Under the pieces are notes generated by a model. It searched no databases. It was not told the origin of the DNA and worked only from the letters and a program-made list of their open reading frames with translations. A stretch of 64,000 nt of DNA from Methanobacterium sp964452085 (GTDB lineage Archaea; Methanobacteriota; Methanobacteria; Methanobacteriales; Methanobacteriaceae). Shown here in pieces: positions 46,241 to 60,873 of the stretch. Made by a program: the position numbers and the translations under genes. The number at the start of each line of letters is the position of its first letter. Positions within the stretch are counted from its first letter, which is position 1. The stretch is from assembly GCA_964452085.1 (NCBI GenBank), contig CAYVKL010000007.1, positions 45,544-109,543 of the forward strand. Reading direction: 5' to 3'.

Positions 46241-47542
46241 ATGTTAGATATATTTATTAATACTATTCTTAATATTATTAATAATAGTGGTGATTATGTG
46301 TATGACATCATATTAGCATGCATAATAGGGGTTTTATGTGGGGTAATCACTGGTTTAATTCCGGGGATCCATGTGAATACAGCTGGTGCATTTGTTTTTT
46401 CAGCATCACCCTTTCTCTTATATTCTTATTCTCCTGAAGTCCTGGCAGTGTTCTTACTTTCAATGGCAATTTCCCATGCATTACTAGAATTTATACCGTC
46501 CATGTTTTTAGGTGTGCCTGAAGAGGGAACTGTTCTATCAGTAATGCCCGGACATCAACTCCTGCTTCAGGGAAGGGGTAAAGAAGCCATTCGTCTGGTT
46601 TCATTAGGTGGGTTTGGGGCTATGATCATAACCATCCTCCTATTACCTCTTTTCATGGTGGGGTTGCCAGTTTTGTACGGGTTTTTAAAACCATACATCT
46701 GGTTAATTCTATCGGCAGCAGTGATTTACATGCTTTATCGACTCAGTCATGATTTAAAGTCGTTAGTATGGTCTACAATTCTCTTTCTATTTTCAGGTAT
46801 CATGGGATGGGCCGCATTGAACTCCCCTCTTTCAGCAAGTGTTTCACTATTATGTCTTTTTTCAGGTCTTTTTGGAGTTAGCACCCTACTTTACAGTCTT
46901 TCTCAGCAATCAGTTCTACCTCCTCAGAATGAGGATCATCACCTTGAACTCAACACAGATATTATTCGAGGAGTATTTGCAGGGGGAGTTGCAGGGAGTA
47001 TTTTGGGATTTTTACCGGGAATGGGGCCTGCACAGGGAAGTCTTCTTGCCCAGGAGTTAAGTGGCGGTAACGACACCGAAAACCAGAGAGAAGGATTTTT
47101 AGTGGCCATGAGTGGTGTAAATGCATCAGATGCTCTTTTCTCCCTTATAGCCATATATTTAATAGGTAATCCTCGCAGTGGTATTGCAGTATATGTCAAC
47201 CAGATCCTGCAGGGTCTGGATTTCAATCACCTTTTAATAATGATATTTTCAGCTATAACAGCAGTATCAATATCTCTGGTTCTTTGCATAAAATTAGGGG
47301 ATTGGCTGAGTCATTCAATGCAAAAATTAAATTATGAAAAGTTATCATGGGTAGTTATCATTTTTATGAGCTTTTTAGTGGTACTTTTTGCAGTCATGGA
47401 ACATGCTAATCTAATTTTCGTAATGTTAATTTATGCAACATCCATTTCAATGGGGATTCTACCGCATTATCTGGACATAAACAAATCCCATCTCATGGGT
47501 GTGCTTATTATTCCCGCAATAGTAGTTTATGCTGGAATATAA
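46241..47542 (+). CDS. TctA-like tripartite tricarboxylate transporter permease
   Basis: A 433-residue membrane protein of about twelve helices. The TctA hallmark appears twice: VITGLIPGIHVNTAGAFVFS near the start and ILGFLPGMGPAQGSLLAQEL in the middle, both with glycine-proline-rich loops. The partner TctB and the periplasmic binding protein are not nearby, as is normal for the archaeal TctA group. The substrate is unknown. No ribosome site precedes ATG 46241; the GTG at 46298, after AGTGGTGAT, is another possible start. Confidence 0.85.
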   Translation: MLDIFINTILNIINNSGDYVYDIILACIIGVLCGVITGLIPGIHVNTAGAFVFSASPFLLYSYSPEVLAVFLLSMAISHALLEFIPSMFLGVPEEGTVLSVMPGHQLLLQGRGKEAIRLVSLGGFGAMIITILLLPLFMVGLPVLYGFLKPYIWLILSAAVIYMLYRLSHDLKSLVWSTILFLFSGIMGWAALNSPLSASVSLLCLFSGLFGVSTLLYSLSQQSVLPPQNEDHHLELNTDIIRGVFAGGVAGSILGFLPGMGPAQGSLLAQELSGGNDTENQREGFLVAMSGVNASDALFSLIAIYLIGNPRSGIAVYVNQILQGLDFNHLLIMIFSAITAVSISLVLCIKLGDWLSHSMQKLNYEKLSWVVIIFMSFLVVLFAVMEHANLIFVMLIYATSISMGILPHYLDINKSHLMGVLIIPAIVVYAGI

Positions 47543-47686
47543 TGGAAATTACAAAATTTCTTTAATCAATTTTTAAACAAAATAAGTCATAGTAGAATTA
47601 ATATTATGATTCAATCCATTAAAATCCATTAAATACTGCCAAATCAAGCATTAAAACTGAACACAATCAGCAAATATAATCTTAAC

Positions 47687-48670
47687 TTAAATAATCACAA
47701 CTTCCTCGCATAAATCCGCTATGGCATTCACAAAGCTTTGGGTATTTACACCGGGAAAAGCGTCCACCACACATAAATCAAAAGTTTCATTTAACACTGC
47801 CCCTAAATCCAAAACATCCATGCTGTAAACATCCCAGAATTTGCCTTTGGCTATTAATCCAAATTTTTCCCCTGTGAAATGTACATGAAAGCCATTTAAT
47901 TCCAGGTTAATTCCAGTGGTACGGGCAGCAGGATACCAGATGTCATTGAAAACAACTCTTTTAGCCCCTCCTTTCAGGGCTGCTATTCCCAGGGTCCCCG
48001 GACCGCAAGTACAGTCTAAAACTGAAGGATTTTCATATTTTTCCATTGCCTTTTTTAAGGTAGTGACTTTGGGGGATACTGGTTTAGGGAATTCAATATG
48101 GATTTCGCCCTGATTTTTGGAGATACAAAGTGGGCCGAATGGTGTCTGAACAATGTCAAGACGCATGTCACAGCCAGCCATGAGTTCGTAAGTGACAGGA
48201 GAAGATTTTGAGTCCTTAATACCAACGGTGTCCTTAAGATTTCCTTTTAACACTCCTTTAACTTGTGGAACCTCTTTAACTATTCTTTCAGCACATTTTG
48301 GGTTGACTTCATCTGAAAGTATCACCAAAGTATCTTTATTAAGATAGGGTGCTGAATTCAGTGGATATGCAGGGGTTATTAAGGGAACACAAGCCTCTCT
48401 CAGAGTTGAGTTTTCACCTTTCACTCCTTCTTTTTGCATAATCATTAGAATGTGAGCCATAACCACATCCAGATGTCTGCGTCCACATGAACATCTTCCC
48501 CAATGGGCATCGATTTTTTGGGATGGATCTAATTGTTCAACCAATGGTTCAAATTTCTTAAATTTCCATTCTGAACATTCATCACAGGGAGAATAGAAGT
48601 AATCAATTTTCTGTAAGACATCCATGGATGTTTTTATACAATCCTTGTGGCATTTGCACTTTATGTCCAT
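47687..48670 (-). CDS. SAM-dependent methyltransferase with Cys-rich N-terminus
   Basis: A 327-residue protein. The N-terminal 65 residues hold cysteine-rich segments (MDIKCKCHKDC, SPCDECSEW and HWGRCSCGRRHLDVVMAHIL), a probable metal site. The C-terminal half is a class I methyltransferase domain: motif I is VLDCTCGPGTLGIAALKGGAKRVVFND, and VVDAFPGV may be the later acidic motif. The frame opens upstream to 48811, but ATG 48670 has the right domain start, and the TATA box at 48692-48699 places transcription right at it. The methyl acceptor is unknown. It is divergent from the pilus ATPase gene. Confidence 0.82.
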   Translation of the reverse strand: MDIKCKCHKDCIKTSMDVLQKIDYFYSPCDECSEWKFKKFEPLVEQLDPSQKIDAHWGRCSCGRRHLDVVMAHILMIMQKEGVKGENSTLREACVPLITPAYPLNSAPYLNKDTLVILSDEVNPKCAERIVKEVPQVKGVLKGNLKDTVGIKDSKSSPVTYELMAGCDMRLDIVQTPFGPLCISKNQGEIHIEFPKPVSPKVTTLKKAMEKYENPSVLDCTCGPGTLGIAALKGGAKRVVFNDIWYPAARTTGINLELNGFHVHFTGEKFGLIAKGKFWDVYSMDVLDLGAVLNETFDLCVVDAFPGVNTQSFVNAIADLCEEVVII

Positions 48671-48691
48671 ATACTTAAATATTTGATACTC

Positions 48692-48699
48692 TATATAAA
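48692..48699. promoter_or_regulatory. Shared TATA box between methyltransferase and pilus ATPase genes
   Basis: TATATAAA reads as TTTATATA on the other strand, so it can act in both directions. It is about 26 bp from the minus-strand ATG 48670 (leaderless start) and 35 bp from the plus-strand ATG 48731 (short leader with GTGAG). Confidence 0.45.
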
Positions 48700-48730
48700 T
48701 AACATTAAGATAATTAATAATTGTGAGAAC

Positions 48731-50359
48731 ATGAAGGACAAGCGCAAGGAAATACTCAAAGATCTTTTGGGAGAATTTGGTTCTGAAGAGGATGATGATA
48801 CTGTTGTCCAAGAAGAGGAGTTTACTTTACCTGTTGAAGAAGAAGAAGAAGCACCTCCAGTTCAGGATGAAGAAGAGGAAGAGGAATTCACCCTTGATAA
48901 GATAATGAAAAAACCGCCTAAGCGCACCAAAAAAGTTAGAAAAAAAGCTTCTAAAGGTTTAAAGGCGGAAATAATAGAGGAAGGGTTAATACCTAAATAT
49001 AATGTTAGTGTCCCTCATTTTTCTGATAAAGAAGAAACTATTTTTAACGAAGTCCGGGAGAAACTGGTGGAAGTAGCAGTTTCCCAGGGTGAAGAATTCA
49101 ATATTGATGAAGATTCATTTGTAAATGAAGTAAAACAGTTCCTTCGAACCAGAGGTGTTCGAGATGTGGAACGATTAGCAACTCAAATATCCCAGGTGAT
49201 GTTGGGATACGGAAAACTAGATCCCATGATTAAGGATGATGATCTAGAGGAAATCATGGTTATTGGTACTGGAAGCAGTGTTTTTGTTTACCATCGTAAA
49301 ATCGGTATGATGGTAACAAATGTTGTTTTTGAAAGTGATGATGATATCCGTTCCATAATCGATGTTATTGCTCGTCAAGTAAACCGTCGGATAGACCAGC
49401 AGACACCCATACTGGATGCTCGTCTAAAGGATGGTTCTAGGGTCAACGCTACATTACCCCCTGTTTCTGCTGACGGACCTACATTAACTATAAGGAAATT
49501 TAGAAAAGATCCATTAACTGTGGTTGATTTAATAAACTTTAAAACCATGTCTTCCCATTTAGCAGGGTTCTTATGGGTTTGTACTGATGGTATGGGTGTA
49601 AAACCTTGTAACGCTATTATTGCAGGAGGTACTGGTTCTGGTAAAACCACTACACTCAACACCATTGCTGCTTTTGTACCTCCTAGGGAGCGTATAATCA
49701 CCATTGAGGACACACTAGAATTGCAGTTACCTCACTCTCACGTTCTGCGTATGGAAACACGCCCACCAAACATTGAAGGTAAAGGTGAGCTCACAATGGA
49801 TACTCTGGTGAAGAATTCACTCCGTCAGAGGCCTGACAGAGTAATTGTGGGTGAGGTTCGTGGTGGAGAGGCTATAACACTATTCACAGCTTTAAACACA
49901 GGACACTCAGGAATGGGTACCCTTCACTCAAATACTGCTCGAGAAACAATTACTCGACTAATTAACCCTCCAATGAGCGTGCCCAACATAATGATTCCTG
50001 CCCTTGATTTCATTATAATGCAGAATAGGATGTACAGGGCTGAGGGTGGTTCAATTCGCCGGGTAACTGAAGTTGCTGAGGTTGTTGGGATGGAAGAAGG
50101 TAATGTCCAGCTAAACCGCATATTCGAGTGGAATAATGTAACGGATAAAGTTGAATACGTGGGAATTGCTAGTCAAACACTGAGGGAAATTGCTGAAATG
50201 AGGGGTGTGGGCATAACTGAACTAGAAGAGGAAATAGAAAAAAGAAGGCTGGTTTTGGAGTACTTAGCAGATAACAATATTCGTTCCATTGAGGAAGTAG
50301 GGCGATGTGTTAACAGTTATTATAAAGATCCTGATGCCATGCTGGATAGAATTCTTTAA
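48731..50359 (+). CDS. Archaeal pilus secretion ATPase (TadA/VirB11-like)
   Basis: A 542-residue type II/IV secretion ATPase. Residues 18-55 are very acidic with a repeated EEFTL unit, followed by a basic stretch (KPPKRTKKVRKK); this extension is unusual. The N2 domain follows, and then Walker A GGTGSGKTT at 299-307, the Asp box TIEDTLELQLP, the His box TGHSGMGTLHSN and Walker B-like VIVGEVRGGEA. ATG 48731 is chosen because it follows GTGAG; upstream codons belong to the methyltransferase region. It powers the pilus with the TadC-like protein downstream. Confidence 0.93.
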   Translation: MKDKRKEILKDLLGEFGSEEDDDTVVQEEEFTLPVEEEEEAPPVQDEEEEEEFTLDKIMKKPPKRTKKVRKKASKGLKAEIIEEGLIPKYNVSVPHFSDKEETIFNEVREKLVEVAVSQGEEFNIDEDSFVNEVKQFLRTRGVRDVERLATQISQVMLGYGKLDPMIKDDDLEEIMVIGTGSSVFVYHRKIGMMVTNVVFESDDDIRSIIDVIARQVNRRIDQQTPILDARLKDGSRVNATLPPVSADGPTLTIRKFRKDPLTVVDLINFKTMSSHLAGFLWVCTDGMGVKPCNAIIAGGTGSGKTTTLNTIAAFVPPRERIITIEDTLELQLPHSHVLRMETRPPNIEGKGELTMDTLVKNSLRQRPDRVIVGEVRGGEAITLFTALNTGHSGMGTLHSNTARETITRLINPPMSVPNIMIPALDFIIMQNRMYRAEGGSIRRVTEVAEVVGMEEGNVQLNRIFEWNNVTDKVEYVGIASQTLREIAEMRGVGITELEEEIEKRRLVLEYLADNNIRSIEEVGRCVNSYYKDPDAMLDRIL

Positions 50360-50471
50360 TAGTAATCATTTATTAGAGTGTAATACAGAGAAATATATGA
50401 TACGAACTGTAAGATGTGTATGAGCACATAATTCAAAGATGATGGCGTGCATAAATTTTTTGGTGAGATAA

Positions 50472-51590
50472 ATGGTTTTTGGCGGTATTAAAAAAATCTT
50501 CAACCGAATTGGTGATTTAACTGTTAACTCCAGTCAAAAGGTTGGTGGCGGTGTTCAGAAGGTCGGTGAAGGAGTTCAAAAGCCTGTAAAAAAGATCCAG
50601 AAAGTTCAAACGCCAAAAATATCTAGACCTACTATTAAAAAAGAATCTAAGAATGAATTAAGTGCACTTGTTTCTGAGAAATCTTCTTCTGGTGTGAGAA
50701 CTTCTCCTAAAGTTATAAAAAAGATGGGAATGGAGAAGGATGAAATCGCTATCTTCAGGGATCTAATCGACCAGAAATATGAGCGAAAAGATCAACCTGA
50801 TGAAAAAGATAAAGCTGCTAAAGCTGCTGTGCGTAAAGCCTCTTTGGAAGAATTACTTAAAGAAGAAGAAAAACCCGGTCTTGATCCTAAACTCATCTTG
50901 ATTATTGGTGTACTTTCTTTTGCAGTTGTTTTCACAGTTATAGTTGTTTTAGGATTTGGTATTGAAATTGGATTGGTATTTGGTATCATCATCCTTCTGA
51001 TGACCATGTTTATTGTGTATATGCCGAAAATCAAGGTTGGAGGTCGTTCTACTGCTGCTTCTAGGGAATTACCCTTTGCTTTAAGGCAAATGGCCACTGA
51101 GTTAAGGGCAGGGATAGGTTTACATGATAGTATGCGTTCTGTAGCCATGTCTGGTTATGGTCCTTTATCAGAAGAATTCGCAAGGGCTTTAGAAGAAATA
51201 AAATACGGTGAAACTACAGAGAAGGCTCTGGTGGACATGAGTGAGAGGATTAACTCTGAAGGACTTACCAGGGCCATATATCAAATAACCCGAACCCTCA
51301 CCAGTGGTGGAGATCTGGCCAAAACTCTTAGCGTAATTGCTGATGATACTGCTTATGAAATGCGAATGAAATTAAAGGATTACGCCCAGAAACTCAACTC
51401 TTTCACCATGATTTACATGTTTGTTGCCATACTGGGTCCAGTTATCACTATGATTATGCTGATTGCTGCTTCAACTGTTATGGGGCCAATTATACCACCT
51501 ATACTCCTTTTAATAATGTATTTATTCCTTTTCCCAGCAATAGTGGCATTTATGGCTTTTATGATAAAACGGTTGGAACCAAAGGTTTAA
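50472..51590 (+). CDS. TadC/type II secretion F-domain membrane protein
   Basis: A 372-residue platform protein, the partner of the ATPase at 48731. The first 130 residues are basic and low in complexity, with VGGGVQKVGEGVQKPVKKIQ repeats, and probably cytoplasmic. Then come two helices (about 140-180), a cytoplasmic F domain (FALRQMATELRAGIGLHDSMRSVAMSGYGPLSEEF, YQITRTLTSGGDLAKTLSVI) and a helical end. The domain is like that of the TadC at 38461, with a different N-terminus. Confidence 0.9.
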   Translation: MVFGGIKKIFNRIGDLTVNSSQKVGGGVQKVGEGVQKPVKKIQKVQTPKISRPTIKKESKNELSALVSEKSSSGVRTSPKVIKKMGMEKDEIAIFRDLIDQKYERKDQPDEKDKAAKAAVRKASLEELLKEEEKPGLDPKLILIIGVLSFAVVFTVIVVLGFGIEIGLVFGIIILLMTMFIVYMPKIKVGGRSTAASRELPFALRQMATELRAGIGLHDSMRSVAMSGYGPLSEEFARALEEIKYGETTEKALVDMSERINSEGLTRAIYQITRTLTSGGDLAKTLSVIADDTAYEMRMKLKDYAQKLNSFTMIYMFVAILGPVITMIMLIAASTVMGPIIPPILLLIMYLFLFPAIVAFMAFMIKRLEPKV

Positions 51591-51764
51591 ATCATTCCCT
51601 ATTTATTATTTTAAGATTTAAAACTACTTAAAATTATATTTCTACAAATTTAATATCTCTTCAATGAATTCACAGTTGTTTTTATCATTTATTTACTTTT
51701 TAAGCGGTATTCTGTTATTATTACAACTTTCATTTCATGAATTGACAATTGTTAATGCACAAAC

Positions 51765-51773
51765 TTTATATAT
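51765..51773 (+). promoter_or_regulatory. Putative promoter (TATA box) of the cdh operon
   Basis: TTTATATAT lies about 60 bp before the cdhA start, in an otherwise unremarkable 230-bp spacer. Transcription would begin near 51795, leaving a leader of about 35 nt that holds GGTGAT. Confidence 0.55.
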
Positions 51774-51829
51774 TCTAATCAGTCTAACTGAAAATATCAT
51801 TATAAATCATTAATAATTCGGTGATATTT

Positions 51830-54178
<2,349 letters not shown>

Positions 54179-54694
54179 ATGGCCAATGAAAGAGTAATAC
54201 CTTGGCAACCTACAGTAATTGCAGGACCAAAACAAGCTCTACTGGTAACCCCAGAAACAGCTGAGCTCATGATAAAAAAGGCCAAAAGGCCTCTTTTTGT
54301 ACTGGGGCCATTGGTGAAGGAGGAACCTATCAGCACATTCGCAACCAGAATTGCTGAAAAATGGAAATTACCCGTGGTCACCACCGCCGATGCTTACAAA
54401 ACCTTCAATGAAAAAGGACTTAATCCAACTGCATATGGGGTTGTGGAGATTATTAACCTCCTTAAAGACCCGGAATGGCAAGGGGTCAAGGGTGAAGGGC
54501 AGCATGATCTGGTGATTTTCCTGGGATGCATTTATTACATAGGATCACAGGGGCTTTCAAGTCTCAAACATTTTGCACCACACTTAAAAACCCTCACAAT
54601 CTGCAAATTCTTCCATTCCAATGCAGATGCATCATTCCCTAACATGAAAGATGATGAATGGTTTAAATACTTGGAAAAACTTGGTTCAGATTAA
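54179..54694 (+). CDS. cdhB: CO dehydrogenase/acetyl-CoA synthase complex, epsilon subunit
   Basis: A 171-residue small subunit that associates with CdhA. The ATG follows the cdhA stop codon with no gap. The pattern LMIKKAKRPLFVLGPLV, WKLPVVTTADAYKTF and HDLVIFLGCIYYIGSQ is Rossmann-like, as known for this subunit, which has been suggested to bind FAD or aid electron transfer. Confidence 0.94.
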   Translation: MANERVIPWQPTVIAGPKQALLVTPETAELMIKKAKRPLFVLGPLVKEEPISTFATRIAEKWKLPVVTTADAYKTFNEKGLNPTAYGVVEIINLLKDPEWQGVKGEGQHDLVIFLGCIYYIGSQGLSSLKHFAPHLKTLTICKFFHSNADASFPNMKDDEWFKYLEKLGSD

Positions 54695-54787
54695 AAAACG
54701 TGGATTAATTGAACAAATGAATATATTAATTAATATAATAAATCATTAAAGCATGGATAAAAAAGGCGTATTATAAACGGAGGAATA

Positions 54788-56193
<1,406 letters not shown>

Positions 56194-56297
56194 ATTATTC
56201 ATTTAATTATTCTTTAAAGTGTCAAATAAATAATTTAAATGAAAAATAGATTAAAATAAATAATTAAGAGATATATGAATCTAAACGGAGCGTTAAC

Positions 56298-57050
56298 GTG
56301 ATTATTGCAGTAAGTGGTAAAGGCGGAACAGGGAAAACCCTGGTATCATCTCTTCTCATCAAAGCCCTTTGCGAAACTGAACAGGATATTCTGGCAATCG
56401 ATGCAGACCCTGACAGTAATTTACCCGAAGCATTAGGTGTAGATGTGCATAAAACCGTGGGGGATGTCAGAGAAGAATTAAAAGAAGACACTGCCAAAGG
56501 AAGAATACCTACGGGAATGAACAAATGGGATATTCTGGACTACAAAATAATGGAATCAATCATAGAAACTCCTAACTTCGACCTACTGGTAATGGGAAGG
56601 CCCGAAGGTAGCGGATGTTACTGTGCAGTTAACAACATGCTCCGTAGAATAATCGAAAACTTATCATCCAATTATGATGTGATTATCATTGATACTGAGG
56701 CTGGACTTGAACATTTAAGCCGCCGAACCACTCAAAACGTGGATGTGATGCTGGTGGTCACTGATAAATCCAAAAGAGGAATACTCACCGCACAAAGAAT
56801 TGGTCAACTGGCTGATGAATTGGAAATCAAATTCAAAGATCTATACCTTATCTTGAACAGGGTCAACTCTGAAAACGAGGCAGAAGTCCTGCAAAAAGCT
56901 AAGGAAACAGGTCTTGAGATGGCGGGTGTTATCTACGAGGATGATGAGGTAACCCAGTTTGATATTGAAGGAAGGCCCCTGGTGGAACTTCCTGATGAAT
57001 CTAATACTGTAAAGGCAGTATCCGGGATATTATCCCGTATCTTAAAGTAA
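56298..57050 (+). CDS. cooC: CooC-like nickel-insertion ATPase
   Basis: A 250-residue P-loop ATPase of the CooC/MinD type. The deviant Walker A SGKGGTGKT is at 6-14, with DADPDSNLPEALG as the next motif, and GSGCYCAVNNMLR holds the Cys pair (CYC) that binds nickel in CooC dimers. It inserts nickel into CODH or ACS. GTG 56298 follows GGAG. Its place inside the cdh operon fits that job. Confidence 0.92.
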   Translation: MIIAVSGKGGTGKTLVSSLLIKALCETEQDILAIDADPDSNLPEALGVDVHKTVGDVREELKEDTAKGRIPTGMNKWDILDYKIMESIIETPNFDLLVMGRPEGSGCYCAVNNMLRRIIENLSSNYDVIIIDTEAGLEHLSRRTTQNVDVMLVVTDKSKRGILTAQRIGQLADELEIKFKDLYLILNRVNSENEAEVLQKAKETGLEMAGVIYEDDEVTQFDIEGRPLVELPDESNTVKAVSGILSRILK

Positions 57051-57064
57051 AAGGACGTGGGTAT

Positions 57065-58228
57065 ATGGATCAAATGTCGCAACTTCTTAAACTACTGGAA
57101 AAAACAGACTATATAGAAATAAACGAGTTTAGAATGGATTTTGAGGAACTGGAATTGCAGCTCATGCCAGCAATGCAAAGAGTAGTGCAACAGGCAGTAA
57201 CCAAACAGGCTGCAGTCCAGGAAACCATGAAAAAAATGGAAGCAATAGAATTTGCTCCACCAATAAAAGATTACCCTGGCGAAGTTGCCCAGGTGCAACT
57301 GGGATCTGGAAGCAGAAACCCAGTTTATTTGGGAGGTCAACAAGCACTTTACCGCTTTGAAGAACCCCAGCCCAACCCCCCAGTGGTAACATTTGATGTT
57401 TTCGATATACCCATGCCAGGACTTCCTCGCCCTATAAGAGAGCACTTCTCTGATGTTATGGAACATCCGGGAGACTGGGCTAAAAAGGCAGTAAAAGACT
57501 TCGGAGCCAATATGGTAACCATACACCTTATTGGGACCGGACCTAAAGTCATGGACAAAACACCAAGACAGGCTGCAGAAGACATAGAAGAAGTCTTACA
57601 AGCAGTGGACGTGCCTTTAGTTATAGGTGCATCTGGAGACCCACAAAAAGACCCCATAATCCTTGAAGCTGCAGCAGCTGCTGCAGAAGATGAACGCTGT
57701 TTACTGGCCTCAGCCAACCTAGATCTTGATTACAAGAAAGTGGCCAAAGCAGCAGTAGACTACAACCACGCAGTCTTAAGCTGGGCCATAACAGACATAA
57801 ACATGCAAAAAACCCTTAACAAATACCTTATGAAAGAAGGGTTAACTCAAAATGACATTGTAATGGATCCTACTACTTGTGCACTGGGTTACGGAATTGA
57901 ATTCTCAATTGATGTAATCACTCGAACACGACTAGCAGCACTCAAAGGGGATAAAGACTTACAGATGCCAATGAGCTCTGGAACCACCAATGCATGGGGA
58001 TCAAGAGAAGCATGGATGAAAAATGATGCATGGGGCCCCACTGATTACCGAGGACCAATCTGGGAAATCTTTACAGGACTCACTATGATGCTATGTGGAG
58101 TGGATATCTTCATGATGTTACACCCATTATCAGTGCAGATTTTAAGTGAAATAGGATCCACCTTTACCAGAGAGTACCTTACAACTGATGTACCAGACAT
58201 TTCAAACTGGATTACGGAGCTTGAATAG
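57065..58228 (+). CDS. cdhD: CODH/ACS complex, delta subunit (corrinoid protein small subunit)
   Basis: A 387-residue TIM-barrel partner of CdhE. With CdhE it carries the corrinoid that takes a methyl group from methyltetrahydrosarcinapterin or methyltetrahydromethanopterin to the A-cluster. Visible family segments are VTFDVFDIPMPGLPRPIREHFSDVMEHPGDWAKKAV, VPLVIGASGDPQKDP and PTTCALGYGIEFSID. It starts after AAAAGGACGTGG. Confidence 0.95.
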   Translation: MDQMSQLLKLLEKTDYIEINEFRMDFEELELQLMPAMQRVVQQAVTKQAAVQETMKKMEAIEFAPPIKDYPGEVAQVQLGSGSRNPVYLGGQQALYRFEEPQPNPPVVTFDVFDIPMPGLPRPIREHFSDVMEHPGDWAKKAVKDFGANMVTIHLIGTGPKVMDKTPRQAAEDIEEVLQAVDVPLVIGASGDPQKDPIILEAAAAAAEDERCLLASANLDLDYKKVAKAAVDYNHAVLSWAITDINMQKTLNKYLMKEGLTQNDIVMDPTTCALGYGIEFSIDVITRTRLAALKGDKDLQMPMSSGTTNAWGSREAWMKNDAWGPTDYRGPIWEIFTGLTMMLCGVDIFMMLHPLSVQILSEIGSTFTREYLTTDVPDISNWITELE

Positions 58229-58240
58229 GAGGTTATGAGT

Positions 58241-59632
<1,392 letters not shown>

Positions 59633-59682
59633 GCAGTCCAATTACATTGAAAAACTAAAAAAATCAGTGAAAAAGTGATAAA

Positions 59683-60153
59683 ATGAAGACCCTAATGGTA
59701 ATTGATCCACGTCGCTGTAGTGAGTGCGAAGACTGCATCAATGCATGTAAAAAAACTCATGGAGTGTCAAGGGCCAAAAAAACCAGTACCGTACCCATAT
59801 TCTGTCTCCAATGCCACCCAGAAAAAGCTCCTTGTGCTCGCATATGTCCAACAGGAGCTATTCGAGAAGATGATGGTACTTTAATGGTGGATGAGGATGC
59901 CTGTATCATGTGTCGCCTGTGCATGATTGCCTGTCCTGTGGGGATGCTGGTAATTGATGATGAGAAAAAGACAGTGCAGAAATGCACACTATGTCTTGAT
60001 GCAGAAGATCAGATAATACCTGCCTGTGTAGAGGCCTGCAAAGACAATGTTCTCAAAATTTTCTCAGTAGAAGACCTTGAAGAACTTAAAAAGGACCTTT
60101 CTTACACAGAAGTATTAAACGAAGCCATGAAAGCATACCAGGATAAGCTTTAA
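59683..60153 (+). CDS. Four-cluster polyferredoxin of the cdh operon
   Basis: A 156-residue protein with sixteen cysteines in four groups: C12/15/18/22, C41/44/51/55, C74/77/80/84 and C101/104/115/119. This is the CooF/HycB-type pattern of four [4Fe-4S] clusters. It is the last gene of the cdh operon and most likely carries electrons to or from CdhA. The ATG follows GTGATAAA. No membrane segment. Confidence 0.92.
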   Translation: MKTLMVIDPRRCSECEDCINACKKTHGVSRAKKTSTVPIFCLQCHPEKAPCARICPTGAIREDDGTLMVDEDACIMCRLCMIACPVGMLVIDDEKKTVQKCTLCLDAEDQIIPACVEACKDNVLKIFSVEDLEELKKDLSYTEVLNEAMKAYQDKL

Positions 60154-60156
60154 AAA

Positions 60157-60193
60157 ATCCTTGAAACAGAATTATGAGCTTTTTTTCAAGGAT
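60157..60193 (+). terminator. Hairpin terminator-like structure after the cdh operon
   Basis: ATCCTTGAAA at 60157-60166 and TTTCAAGGAT at 60184-60193 form a perfect 10-bp inverted repeat around a 17-base loop that ends in a T-run. A second TTTTTCAAGGAAAAA stretch lies near 60204-60218. Confidence 0.6.
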
Positions 60194-60237
60194 ATAAAAT
60201 AAATTTTTCAAGGAAAAATAAATAAAATTTCAGAAGG

Positions 60238-60828
60238 TTACGGTCGTTTCACACGATGACCTTTAATCTTCACACCCTCTTTTTTTAACAATTCTTTTTT
60301 CATTTCTAAACCCCCACCATAACTACCAAGACTCAAATCAGATTTAACAACCCTATGACAAGGTATTACTAAGGGAAAAGGATTCCTTGCCATTGCACTG
60401 CCTACTGCCCGCCAAGCCCGACTATCCATGGACTCCGCAACTTCTTTATATGTTCTTACTTCTCCTCGAGGAATTTTTAAAACCAATTTCAATACTTTAA
60501 GATCAAATTTATTGGCAACAGGTCCCTTAATTGATTCTGAGTTTTTAGAGGATAATTCAAGAATATCCGGATTAAAACTGACTTTCTGACCATGGTAAAT
60601 TTTAAACATATCTCCAGCCAAATATTGGTATTTTTCAGTCAATTCAAAATCATTAAATTCATTAGAAATTTCTTCAAATAGTTTTTCCTTGCTGGAAACT
60701 GGAAGGAAAATTCTCACAATTTTTTCACTTACGGGTGATATTGCCACAGCAAAAAACAGTTTTTCTGTATGGTAAATTGATACAAGGATGGTATCCGGAT
60801 TTGAATTGATAGAATTATTTTTAGTCAA
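60238..60828 (-). CDS. ogt: Methylated-DNA-protein-cysteine methyltransferase
   Basis: A 196-residue repair protein that removes methyl from O6-methylguanine to its own C157 in IPCHRVV. The DNA-binding helix and arginine finger are RAVGSAMARNP at 140-150, and KIPRGEVRTYKEVAESM precedes them. The N-terminal 100 residues are the less conserved domain. It is a single gene, convergent with the cdh operon. Confidence 0.95.
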   Translation of the reverse strand: MTKNNSINSNPDTILVSIYHTEKLFFAVAISPVSEKIVRIFLPVSSKEKLFEEISNEFNDFELTEKYQYLAGDMFKIYHGQKVSFNPDILELSSKNSESIKGPVANKFDLKVLKLVLKIPRGEVRTYKEVAESMDSRAWRAVGSAMARNPFPLVIPCHRVVKSDLSLGSYGGGLEMKKELLKKEGVKIKGHRVKRP

Positions 60829-60873
60829 TTTTTCATAACCTAAAATTTTATCTGAAAAAAATTTGTGTAAAAT

